A stretch of DNA of 64,000 bases from Vreelandella nigrificans. GTDB taxonomy: Bacteria > Pseudomonadota > Gammaproteobacteria > Pseudomonadales > Halomonadaceae. Position 1 is the stretch's first letter, and each line of letters starts with the position of its first letter. A program made the translations under genes and the position numbers. Of the stretch, positions 34,411 through 42,140 are shown piece by piece. The stretch lies in NCBI RefSeq assembly GCF_002374315.1, contig NZ_NWUX01000006.1, positions 62,001 to 126,000 on the forward strand, given 5' to 3'. Below the pieces are notes generated by a model that saw nothing but the letters and a program-made list of their open reading frames with translations, was not told the DNA's origin and ran no database searches.

Positions 34411-35123
34411 TGTTTAAGACGCTTAAAACACTATTTCGCGCTACTACCGCTCCACAAGAGCAACCTTCCCAAACTTCCCCAGGCTTACCCATAGGCATTT
34501 CCTCGGAGATGCTGGAAGGCCTGCGTTTGGATGGCCGCGTCAATATTAAGCTAATAGGCCTACGTGCCCACCAGGATGCACTATTTAGCTGGGACGATGA
34601 TGCCTATCATCACATTGCTGCCGTGGGCCACGTTGATTTAGGTCAGGGGGCTCACCTAGTTCGCTTTTATTTAGATAATGACACTTGGCTACAGGCTAAT
34701 ATTGAGCATGGTCAGGTACTTGAATATAAGCTGTTTGACTTTTACCGTGTCGCCCATCTTTCAGACGCTGAGTTTGACAGCATGATTAACGGTGAAGATA
34801 AAAAGCCTGACAGCATCGGTGCTCACACCGTTACACTTGCAGCAACATCGGAAGAAGCAAGGACCTGCACCTATCAACGGGTATGGGGTAATAGCGATAG
34901 CCTTTGGTCTCCGCCAGTGGTATTTGAAGAGCAAGTCATGACAACAGAGAGTGTGATGACACGCTATGTAACTCATCATGTAATGCTGTATGAGCGCACT
35001 ATCGAAGATTCTGAGCGTATGGAGTATTTACTGTTGAGCGCTGAAAACGATGGCGAAGGCGGTTATATGCTAGTGCAAAATGTGGGTGTGGATATTGCTT
35101 CTGTTGATATTGATGCAATCTGA
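34410..35123 (+). CDS. yjfK: DUF2491 protein, YjfK-like
   Basis: Soluble protein of 237 aa of the YjfK/DUF2491 family, recognised by size, position and composition. Distinctive blocks are LDGRVNIKLIGLRAHQDALF and VGHVDLGQGAHLVRFYLDND. There is no signal peptide, membrane helix or known catalytic motif. It overlaps the channel gene by one base (TGATG), which suggests coupling. Function unknown. Confidence 0.75.
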   Translation: MFKTLKTLFRATTAPQEQPSQTSPGLPIGISSEMLEGLRLDGRVNIKLIGLRAHQDALFSWDDDAYHHIAAVGHVDLGQGAHLVRFYLDNDTWLQANIEHGQVLEYKLFDFYRVAHLSDAEFDSMINGEDKKPDSIGAHTVTLAATSEEARTCTYQRVWGNSDSLWSPPVVFEEQVMTTESVMTRYVTHHVMLYERTIEDSERMEYLLLSAENDGEGGYMLVQNVGVDIASVDIDAI

Positions 35124-35194
35124 AACTTCCGAGCTGTTATTAAACGCTATCTCTTACAAGCGATACTTTTAAGCTATAAAAGGAAACAACCACC

Positions 35195-35608
35195 ATGGTG
35201 AACTACCTCTACGGCTTGCCGTCATTTCTTGCCTATTTAGTGACTGCGATTGCACTACTCGTCGCCTTTATGTATTGCTACAGCCGTATTACCCCCCACC
35301 ACGAGTGGACGCTGATCCGCGAAGGCAATTCTGCCGCAGCAGCGGCATATGGCGGCTCTATTTTAGGTTTTACGATTCCGTTGTATAGCGCAATGGCGCA
35401 CTCCATCAGCTTTATCGATTTTGTGCTCTGGGGTATTGTTGCCTTTATCGTGCAGTTAGCCACCTTCTTCGCGGTTAAGCTGTTTCTGCGCAAACAGGGC
35501 GAAAGTCTTTCCCAGCACATCACCGAAGGCCACCATGCCTATGGCATTCTGATGGCTAGTGTTGCGATAGCCGTCGGCTTGCTCAACGCCGCTTCGATGA
35601 CGTGGTAA
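35195..35608 (+). CDS. yjfL: DUF350 membrane protein, YjfL-like
   Basis: Membrane protein of 137 aa with four hydrophobic helices, the size and layout of the DUF350/YjfL family. A conserved-looking segment, LIREGNSAAAAAYGGSILGFTIPL, lies between helices 1 and 2. AAAGGAAAC lies upstream of the ATG. DUF350 genes often sit next to ATP-grasp glutathionylspermidine synthase-like genes, as here. Function unknown. Confidence 0.85.
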   Translation: MVNYLYGLPSFLAYLVTAIALLVAFMYCYSRITPHHEWTLIREGNSAAAAAYGGSILGFTIPLYSAMAHSISFIDFVLWGIVAFIVQLATFFAVKLFLRKQGESLSQHITEGHHAYGILMASVAIAVGLLNAASMTW

Positions 35609-35622
35609 AGGAGAAAGTCGGC

Positions 35623-36264
35623 ATGTCTAAACACGATCAAACACCGCATTTGCCGCGCCGTAAGCGCAGCGCGCGTTTGTCATTAGCAGTGATGGGCGCG
35701 GGCGCTTTTGGCCTTACCGCCTGCGGTCAACCACCGCAGGAAGAGCAAATAACCGAAGTAAGATTCGACGAGCCACGTAGCTTCCAAAGCGTCGAAGAGT
35801 GTGTAGCCGCAAATATCTATACCCGCAGCGCCTGTGAAGACGCCTACTCAGCCTCATTAGAAGCAGTGCCACGCTTCAGCACCCTTGAAGAGTGTGAAGC
35901 CGAGCACGGCGAAGGCGCTTGTACCGCCCCAACCGAGGCGCAAGCACAAGCGGCCACCGGCAGCAGCGGCGGTAGTTGGTTTATGCCCGCTATGATGGGT
36001 TACATGGTTGGCAGCATGATGTCTAACACCAACCGTGGCCGCTCCTTTGAGCGAGTTTATCAGGAGCCTGTGTACCGAAACCGCCAGAATCAGGGCAACT
36101 GGAACACCGCCTCGACCCAAGCCACTCAGCGCGTGACTCAACGTAATGAAGCAATGCGTAGCTCGGTAGTTCAGAACCGCCAAGCAGCTCAGAGTCGCCA
36201 AGCGAGTACTCAGCGCAGCGGTTTCGGCTCACGCTCTTCAGCACGGGGTGGCTGGGGCTCCTAG
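35623..36264 (+). CDS. yjfM: DUF1190 lipoprotein-like protein, YjfM/YgiB family
   Basis: Protein of 213 aa with a basic start, a hydrophobic stretch and a lipobox-like GLTAC. Two repeats of a Cys-bearing segment (SVEECVAANIYTRSACEDAY and TLEECEAEHGEGACTAP) follow, then a Met/Gly-rich helix and a Ser/Gln/Arg-rich tail ending in GGWGS. This is the DUF1190 layout of YjfM and YgiB. The ATG at 35623 has AAAGGAG upstream. The repetitive tail might be the target of the ATP-grasp ligase encoded next door; that is inference. Confidence 0.8.
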   Translation: MSKHDQTPHLPRRKRSARLSLAVMGAGAFGLTACGQPPQEEQITEVRFDEPRSFQSVEECVAANIYTRSACEDAYSASLEAVPRFSTLEECEAEHGEGACTAPTEAQAQAATGSSGGSWFMPAMMGYMVGSMMSNTNRGRSFERVYQEPVYRNRQNQGNWNTASTQATQRVTQRNEAMRSSVVQNRQAAQSRQASTQRSGFGSRSSARGGWGS

Positions 36265-36279
36265 CCAGCTAACACTATC

Positions 36280-37446
36280 ATGCTGCGAATCGACATTCCT
36301 GAGCGAAACAACTGGAAAGCCCTAGCCCACGAGCTGGGCTTTCATTTTCATACCATTGGCGGGGAGCCCTACTGGAAAGAAGACGCCTACTACCAGTTCA
36401 CCATGGAACAGGTAGAACAGGACATTGAAGCCCCCACTGAGGAGCTACATGAAATGTGTATGGAGTTGGTAGATAAGGTCTGCCACTCCAACGCGCTAAT
36501 GCAGCGTCTGTCACTACCGGAGCATATGTGGGACAGCATCCATCATTCGTGGAAGTCGGGACAACCGCACCTCTATGGACGAATGGACTTTGCCTATTCC
36601 GGCACAGGCCCTGCGAAGCTGTTAGAGCTTAACTACGACACCCCTACCTCACTGTATGAAGCGGGCTTTTTTCAGTGGGTGTGGCTGGAACAAGCCATTG
36701 AGCAAGGCATCCTTCCGCGCCATGCGGATCAGTACAACTCGATCCAGGAGCGGCTGATCAATGCCATGGCACACCTTGGCGACCGAATCGAAGCGCGCAC
36801 GATGCACTTCTCCTGCATCAAAGATAATGCTGAAGAGCGTGCCACCGTGCACTACTTGCAGGATGTGGCGGTACAGGCAGGCCTAAAAGCCCCATTTATC
36901 TACACGGAAGATATTGGCCTGCGAGCAGGCATGGATCACTTTGTTGATCTGGATGATAAGCCCATTCATGCCCTGTTCAAGCTCTACCCCTGGGAAGAAA
37001 TGGCCGACGACGACTTTGGCGAGCAGATCCCACAGCTCAACACCCACTGGTTTGAACCGCCCTGGAAAGCCATTCTTTCTAACAAAGGGATTCTCCCTCT
37101 GCTGTGGGAACACTTTGAGGGTCACCCTAACCTATTACCGGCGTTTTTCGAGAACGCTAGCAGCCCGCCGTTGCCTGCCGGATGGGTACGCAAGCCCTTC
37201 TTCTCCCGGGAAGGTAGTAACATAGAGTTAATCACGCCATCAGGACAACGTGAAGCGGTGGATGGGCCCTATACCGATAGTCCATGGATTCGCCAGGCAT
37301 ATCACCCAATGCCGAGGTTTGGTAATAACCACGCCTTAATCGGCAGCTGGGTCGTCGGTGATCGCGCCTGTGGGATGGGCATTCGTGAAGATGTAGGTCG
37401 CATCACCAAAGACTCCTCCTGCTTTGTACCCCACGCTATCGTATAA
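36280..37446 (+). CDS. yjfC: glutathionylspermidine synthase-like ATP-grasp ligase, YjfC
   Basis: ATP-grasp ligase of 388 aa with only the synthetase domain and no N-terminal amidase. Visible are GRMDFAYSGTGPAKLLELNYDTPTSLYEAG (substrate and ATP region near residue 110), LFKLYPWEEM, and the late block RKPFFSREGSNI with the Lys, Glu and Asn expected for ATP and Mg binding. It is the last gene of the yjf set and the partner of the DUF1190 gene, as with YgiB-YgiC. The family probably joins a peptide or protein C-terminus to an amine such as spermidine. True glutathionylspermidine synthase activity should not be assumed. Confidence 0.85.
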   Translation: MLRIDIPERNNWKALAHELGFHFHTIGGEPYWKEDAYYQFTMEQVEQDIEAPTEELHEMCMELVDKVCHSNALMQRLSLPEHMWDSIHHSWKSGQPHLYGRMDFAYSGTGPAKLLELNYDTPTSLYEAGFFQWVWLEQAIEQGILPRHADQYNSIQERLINAMAHLGDRIEARTMHFSCIKDNAEERATVHYLQDVAVQAGLKAPFIYTEDIGLRAGMDHFVDLDDKPIHALFKLYPWEEMADDDFGEQIPQLNTHWFEPPWKAILSNKGILPLLWEHFEGHPNLLPAFFENASSPPLPAGWVRKPFFSREGSNIELITPSGQREAVDGPYTDSPWIRQAYHPMPRFGNNHALIGSWVVGDRACGMGIREDVGRITKDSSCFVPHAIV

Positions 37447-37504
37447 ACACCAGCACTAATGGCCGAGGACAAACGCTGGACAACACTCCCGAAAAAAGCT
37501 GAAA

Positions 37505-37578
37505 CTCAGGGTTAATGTCGTGAGCAGTACTATCTTAAGTAGGGCGGTAACCTTCACTCTGCTTTATTTAACCCTGAG
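37505..37578. promoter_or_regulatory. widely spaced 11-bp perfect inverted repeat
   Basis: CTCAGGGTTAA (37505-37515) and TTAACCCTGAG (37568-37578) are exact reverse complements with 52 bp between them, in the 206-bp gap before the chemoreceptor gene. The centre-to-centre distance is 63 bp, about six helical turns. This suits a looping operator, though a long RNA stem or relic element ends are also possible. Confidence 0.6.
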
Positions 37579-37652
37579 AGATATTAGACAGCGTAAAGAC
37601 AACAAACCGCTACGTTTTCAGGGCCACCGTTTATTTTGGAGCAAAGGCGAAT

Positions 37653-39680
37653 ATGATCGCGCGCTGGAAATCCCTGCCACTACGGCTACGGCTATTTATC
37701 TCTTTTGGGACGGTTTTAGCGTTCGCAATGCTCTTGGCACTCTACCTTCAAGCGCGCTCCCATAGCCAAGAGCGCCTGGAGAACCTGATTAACCATGAGC
37801 TCCCCGCGCAAGTTGAGGGGCTGGCCACGCACATCAACCTACGCTTAAGCCCAGCCCTTGCCATCTCAGAAAGCCTAGCGAACAGCTACTTTATTGAACA
37901 GTGGGTACAAAATGGGCTGGATGAAGAGCAACAGGTAGATGTTATTCGCTATCTATCACGCCTAATGGGCCAGCTCGATACTGAGCTGATGTTCATCGTC
38001 GCCCAGTACCAAGGCAGAGGCTACTACTTTCAGCTCCGTGACGGTGAGCTTTTGCAGCGCTCCTTGCTCGCCCCAGGAGGAAACGATGACTGGTACTACC
38101 AGTTCATTGATAGCAACGACGATTACAACCTAAATCTAGACAGCGATACCTTCTCGCCCGAGGATGCATTTGTCTATCTCAATTACCGCGGCAGAGAAAT
38201 GGCGGCCAACAACCGCCCTCTTGTGGTGGCCGGTGCCGGGCTTAACCTGTCACATATGGCTCAACTGATCGAAGATTATCGACTTGGTGACACAGGCCGT
38301 GCAGCCATCCTAAGCGCCGAAGGCGAGTTATTAATTCGCAGCGATGAAACCAATATATCAACATTAAAAGAGCAAGAAGCTGAACAACTGTTCATTACTG
38401 ACCGCGAGATTCACGTAAGAGAGGTTCAGCGCGATGGGCAAATTTACTTTATTACAACCCGCTGGCTACCCGAGCTACAGCGCTATCTACAAGTAGAAGT
38501 ATCTAAGAGCGAGTACACCGCTACTACCCGTGAGCGCTTCTTGGCTTCTATCGGCTTGGGGCTAATTATTTTAGTGGTCGGACTAATGGTTCTATATCCC
38601 TTAACCGGCAGTCTGATCCGCCCCCTGACACGCTTCCAACGCCAACTAAAAGAGATTACCCATAGCCTAGACTTATCACGCCGGGTAGACACCGATGATC
38701 GCGCAGAGCTAGGCGACTTAGCCGCACAAACCAACGAGTTGCTGGCACGTCTTTCCCGGGCGATTGCTGCAGTGTCAAATAACTCTTTAGCCCTTACCCA
38801 AGTAGCCGATCGACTGGCACAAACCGCAGGGCTTTCCGGTGTTCAAGGCGGAGATATTAGCCACGAAGCCAATCAAACCATGGCCGCAGCAGTGGAAGAA
38901 ATGGCATCTTCGGTGGCCGAAATCACTTCAACTATGGAGGAGCTCTCGACCTCGTCCACCCAAATTGCCGATCACTCCCAATCGGTTGTCGATGTTGCCA
39001 ACCAAACGCTGGAGCGTAGCCGCAAAGGCAGCACAGCCATGCAACTGCTGCAGGCTAAAATGCAGGACATCCGCAGCGACAGCGAGCAAAGCCTCTCTGA
39101 GATTATGACGTTAGGCGCTAAATCCAAACAAATCAGTAAGGTAATGGAGCTGATCAATACCCTTGCTGCACAGACCAAACTGATCGCGTTTAATGCCGCT
39201 TTAGAAGCCTCGAGCGCAGGGGAGTCTGGGCGACGTTTTTCGGTTGTGGCCAATGAGATTCGCCGCTTAGCCGATAGCGTGACCGATTCTACCCAGGAGA
39301 TTGAGGGTCATACTGATGAAATTCAACAGGCCATCAACCGCTTAGTGGTTGCCTCTGAAAAAGGAGCAACCTCAATAGAGCAGGGGGTAGAAGCTAGCAT
39401 CAGCACTGCACAAGACTTGGAAGCGCTGCTTAAGGCCGCTAGTCAAACCAGTAGCGCTGCCCAGCAAATATCGCTCTCCACACAGCAGCAGAAAACAGCC
39501 AGCAATCAGGTCGTGATTGCACTGCGTGATATTGATACTGCCAGCGCTCGTAATGCTCAATCCGTGCGCAGCATTACCGACATTAGCCAAGATATGATTC
39601 TGATGTCTACAGAACTGAATGATCTCGTCCAGGAATTTACACTGGCACAACATAACAATAATCAACAACGCCCTTCCTGA
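37653..39680 (+). CDS. methyl-accepting chemotaxis protein of a Wsp-like system
   Basis: Chemoreceptor of 675 aa. TM1 covers about residues 14-32 and TM2 about 295-318. The periplasmic part of some 260 aa is probably a double Cache domain (PEDAFVYLNYRGREMA, LGDTGRAAILSAEGELLIRSDE). HAMP follows (LIRPLTRFQRQLKEI), and a long helical signalling domain has its tip around TLAAQTKLIAFNAALEASSAGESGRRFSVVANEIRRLA. It begins an operon of cheB, cheR, cheA, a diguanylate cyclase and two cheW genes, the content of a Wsp system. It is larger than WspA of Pseudomonas. Confidence 0.9.
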   Translation: MIARWKSLPLRLRLFISFGTVLAFAMLLALYLQARSHSQERLENLINHELPAQVEGLATHINLRLSPALAISESLANSYFIEQWVQNGLDEEQQVDVIRYLSRLMGQLDTELMFIVAQYQGRGYYFQLRDGELLQRSLLAPGGNDDWYYQFIDSNDDYNLNLDSDTFSPEDAFVYLNYRGREMAANNRPLVVAGAGLNLSHMAQLIEDYRLGDTGRAAILSAEGELLIRSDETNISTLKEQEAEQLFITDREIHVREVQRDGQIYFITTRWLPELQRYLQVEVSKSEYTATTRERFLASIGLGLIILVVGLMVLYPLTGSLIRPLTRFQRQLKEITHSLDLSRRVDTDDRAELGDLAAQTNELLARLSRAIAAVSNNSLALTQVADRLAQTAGLSGVQGGDISHEANQTMAAAVEEMASSVAEITSTMEELSTSSTQIADHSQSVVDVANQTLERSRKGSTAMQLLQAKMQDIRSDSEQSLSEIMTLGAKSKQISKVMELINTLAAQTKLIAFNAALEASSAGESGRRFSVVANEIRRLADSVTDSTQEIEGHTDEIQQAINRLVVASEKGATSIEQGVEASISTAQDLEALLKAASQTSSAAQQISLSTQQQKTASNQVVIALRDIDTASARNAQSVRSITDISQDMILMSTELNDLVQEFTLAQHNNNQQRPS

Positions 39681-39690
39681 GGACGCTTTG

Positions 39691-40761
39691 ATGAGTGCAA
39701 TTCGGGTGGTGATAGCAGACGACAGTCAATTATCGCGTGCTGTGCTACGCGATATACTCACTCGTGATGGTGATATTGAGATTATCGGCGAAGCGGCTAA
39801 TGGCCGTGAGGCTGTTGACATGGCGAGACGCCTTGCACCTCAGTTGATCACCATGGATCTGAACATGCCGGTGATGGACGGGCTTAGCGCTATTGAAGAG
39901 ATCATGCACACTAAGGGCGTGCCAATCCTGGTAGTTAGCGACCGTTCTGATGCACAGACAGCTTACCGGGCCCTGGAGGTTGGTGCCCTTGAGGTACTGC
40001 CTAAACCGACCATTGATGAAGAGGATGCCGAGCGGCTCCTGGAAAGGGTCCGGCTGCTTTCAGGTGTGGCGGTAATTACTCGACTGCGGCGCCGCCCAAC
40101 ATCGCCCTCCCCATTGCCCACCGCCATACCTCCGTTACCATCTAGCCCCAACAGAGCAGCGTCTCGTGCCTTTCAGCGCGTTGTCGCCATCGCTTGTTCA
40201 ACAGGCGGGCCGCAGGCACTCGCTCGCCTACTGAGTAAACTGCCAGCAGGTTTTCCAGCCCCCATTATGATAGCTCAGCACATTAGTCATGGCTTTATAG
40301 AGGGTATGGCAACCTGGCTGGGCTCACTATGCAGCCTGCCAGTTAGCGTCGCCCAGGATGGCGAGCGTATCCGACCCGGGTGTATTTATCTCTCGCCCTC
40401 CGAGTGTAATCTTTGTGTAACTTCTCAGCACCGCCTTCGGCTAGAGGCAAGCCCTAAGGGTGCCCTTTATCATCCTAGTTGCGATGCACTTTTACACAGC
40501 GTTGTCAGCGTGTATGGCACCGATACAATTGGCGTTATTTTGACGGGCCTGGGCCGTGACGGCGTGAGCGGCATGCGTGCCATTCACTTGGCTGGAGGCA
40601 CAACATTTGCCCAAAACGAAGCGAGCTCTGTAATCTACGGCATGAATCAAGAAGCTGTAAATTCAGGTGTTGTCCAGCATGTTATTGCTTTAGATGACCT
40701 ACCTAGCCGGCTGCTGCGCGAGGTTCGCTTCCATCATTCCTCCTGCCGGGTACCCCGATGA
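39691..40761 (+). CDS. cheB: protein-glutamate methylesterase CheB (WspF-like)
   Basis: Receiver plus methylesterase protein of 356 aa. The phospho-acceptor is Asp56 in ITMDLNMPVMDG, and the conserved Lys lies in LPKPT. The C-terminal esterase has its triad in ACSTGGPQAL (Ser), IAQHISHGF (His) and TGLGRDGVSGM (Asp). GAGGA lies 7 bp before the ATG at 39691. In Wsp systems loss of this enzyme raises c-di-GMP output. Confidence 0.92.
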   Translation: MSAIRVVIADDSQLSRAVLRDILTRDGDIEIIGEAANGREAVDMARRLAPQLITMDLNMPVMDGLSAIEEIMHTKGVPILVVSDRSDAQTAYRALEVGALEVLPKPTIDEEDAERLLERVRLLSGVAVITRLRRRPTSPSPLPTAIPPLPSSPNRAASRAFQRVVAIACSTGGPQALARLLSKLPAGFPAPIMIAQHISHGFIEGMATWLGSLCSLPVSVAQDGERIRPGCIYLSPSECNLCVTSQHRLRLEASPKGALYHPSCDALLHSVVSVYGTDTIGVILTGLGRDGVSGMRAIHLAGGTTFAQNEASSVIYGMNQEAVNSGVVQHVIALDDLPSRLLREVRFHHSSCRVPR

Positions 40762-42140
40762 GTACGCTTGCGCTCTTTAAGCAACTGGTGCATCAGCGCT
40801 GTGGGCTACACCTAGAAGGGCTTGCGGAAGCGCGACTAGTGAAAGCGGTGGCGCTACTGCGTACGCGAACAGGAATTCATAGCCCTACATTGCTGATTAG
40901 CAAGCTGGAGCAAGATAGCCCCCTTTTTGATTACTTCATCAGTCAATTAACGGTCAACGAAACCTACTTTTTTCGTGAGCCTGAAGCACTAAACTGGCTG
41001 GTCAATACACATTTACCCAAGCTCCTGGTGAACAAAAATGCACCATTGTCTATTTTAAGTGCAGGTTGCTCCTCGGGCGAAGAACCTTATAGCCTCGCGA
41101 TAGCGCTTTACGAACGTTACGGTGAACGCGCCAAACAGCTTTTTCATATTACCGGTGGCGATGTTGACCAGCAGGTACTTGATAAAGCCCAGGCTGGAAT
41201 TTATGGAGGCATGGCATTTCGCGCCCTTCCCTCATCGTTAAAGCTACGCTATTTCTCAGCGGAGGGCAGGCGCTTCAAGTTGCTTGATACATTACGGCAA
41301 TGGGTCACCTTTTGCTCATTTAACCTACTAGATCACAACGCGCAGGCACTAGGTGGCCCGTTTGATGTGATTCTATTCCGTAATGTCTCCATCTATTTCG
41401 ATGAGGCTACCCGCCGAGCGATCCAGCAGCATCTGAAGCAACTGCTCACCCCAGATGGTATTTTGCTATGTGGCGTTACCGAAACGCTTGGTAACGACTT
41501 GGGCGTGCTAGAGATGGTTGAGGAACATGGCCTGTTTTATTTTCGTGACCACGCCGGGCCGACGCACTCACCTGTCTCTTCTAGCATGCCCACTGTAACC
41601 AGCACGCCAACATCCACTTGCCACTCAGATATCGACGACAAATCAATTCACTCTTGCCCAGTTCCTCCCCCTGGAGATGCTGGCAGCCAGACAAACGTGA
41701 CGTCTAAGGACTTTCACGACACACTGCATCAAGCCAACGATCTGTTAAACCAGAGCAGTTTTACCGCGGCCCGAAACCTGCTCGAACCGCTACTCGTTGA
41801 GCAACCTTGGAGCGTAGACGCCCTTCTACTCGCCGGCCTTGTAGCCCGCTGGCAGCAGCAACCCCAGCAGGCATTCGACTATTTTAAACGAGCGCTATAC
41901 GTAGCTCCTGAGTGCTGGCCTGCACACTTTTATCAGGCCGAGTTGCTGCGTTTAGGCGAGTTAACTGGTAACGCTGCCCAGCGCCAGCGTGGTTACGCCG
42001 CCGTGGTACGCCTGCTGGAGTCATCCCCTCAGGCAGACGGTGCGCTGCAAGTGATATCCCCGCCGTTGCCACCAGGTGATGCCTGCTTTCTCTCCAAGCG
42101 TTACTTAAGCGAGCAAACCGCCATACAGGGAGTTGGCTAA
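40758..42140 (+). CDS. cheR: CheR methyltransferase with C-terminal TPR-like region (WspC-like)
   Basis: Protein of 460 aa whose ATG overlaps the cheB stop (ATGA). The methyltransferase half has the receptor-binding N-terminus, LTVNETYFFREPEAL and the SAM site SILSAGCSSGEEPYSLAIAL, then FDVILFRNVSIYF. A low-complexity Ser/Pro/Thr linker (about 270-320) leads to helical TPR-like repeats (NDLLNQSSFTAARNLLEPLL, LVARWQQQPQQAFDYFKRAL). That fusion is typical of WspC and other non-motility CheR proteins. Confidence 0.92.
   Translation: MSTLALFKQLVHQRCGLHLEGLAEARLVKAVALLRTRTGIHSPTLLISKLEQDSPLFDYFISQLTVNETYFFREPEALNWLVNTHLPKLLVNKNAPLSILSAGCSSGEEPYSLAIALYERYGERAKQLFHITGGDVDQQVLDKAQAGIYGGMAFRALPSSLKLRYFSAEGRRFKLLDTLRQWVTFCSFNLLDHNAQALGGPFDVILFRNVSIYFDEATRRAIQQHLKQLLTPDGILLCGVTETLGNDLGVLEMVEEHGLFYFRDHAGPTHSPVSSSMPTVTSTPTSTCHSDIDDKSIHSCPVPPPGDAGSQTNVTSKDFHDTLHQANDLLNQSSFTAARNLLEPLLVEQPWSVDALLLAGLVARWQQQPQQAFDYFKRALYVAPECWPAHFYQAELLRLGELTGNAAQRQRGYAAVVRLLESSPQADGALQVISPPLPPGDACFLSKRYLSEQTAIQGVG

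Noticed and set aside
37520-37765. 81-codon plus-strand frame before the chemoreceptor gene
   Set aside because: Overlaps the receptor's start in another frame, has no ribosome site and covers one arm of the inverted repeat.
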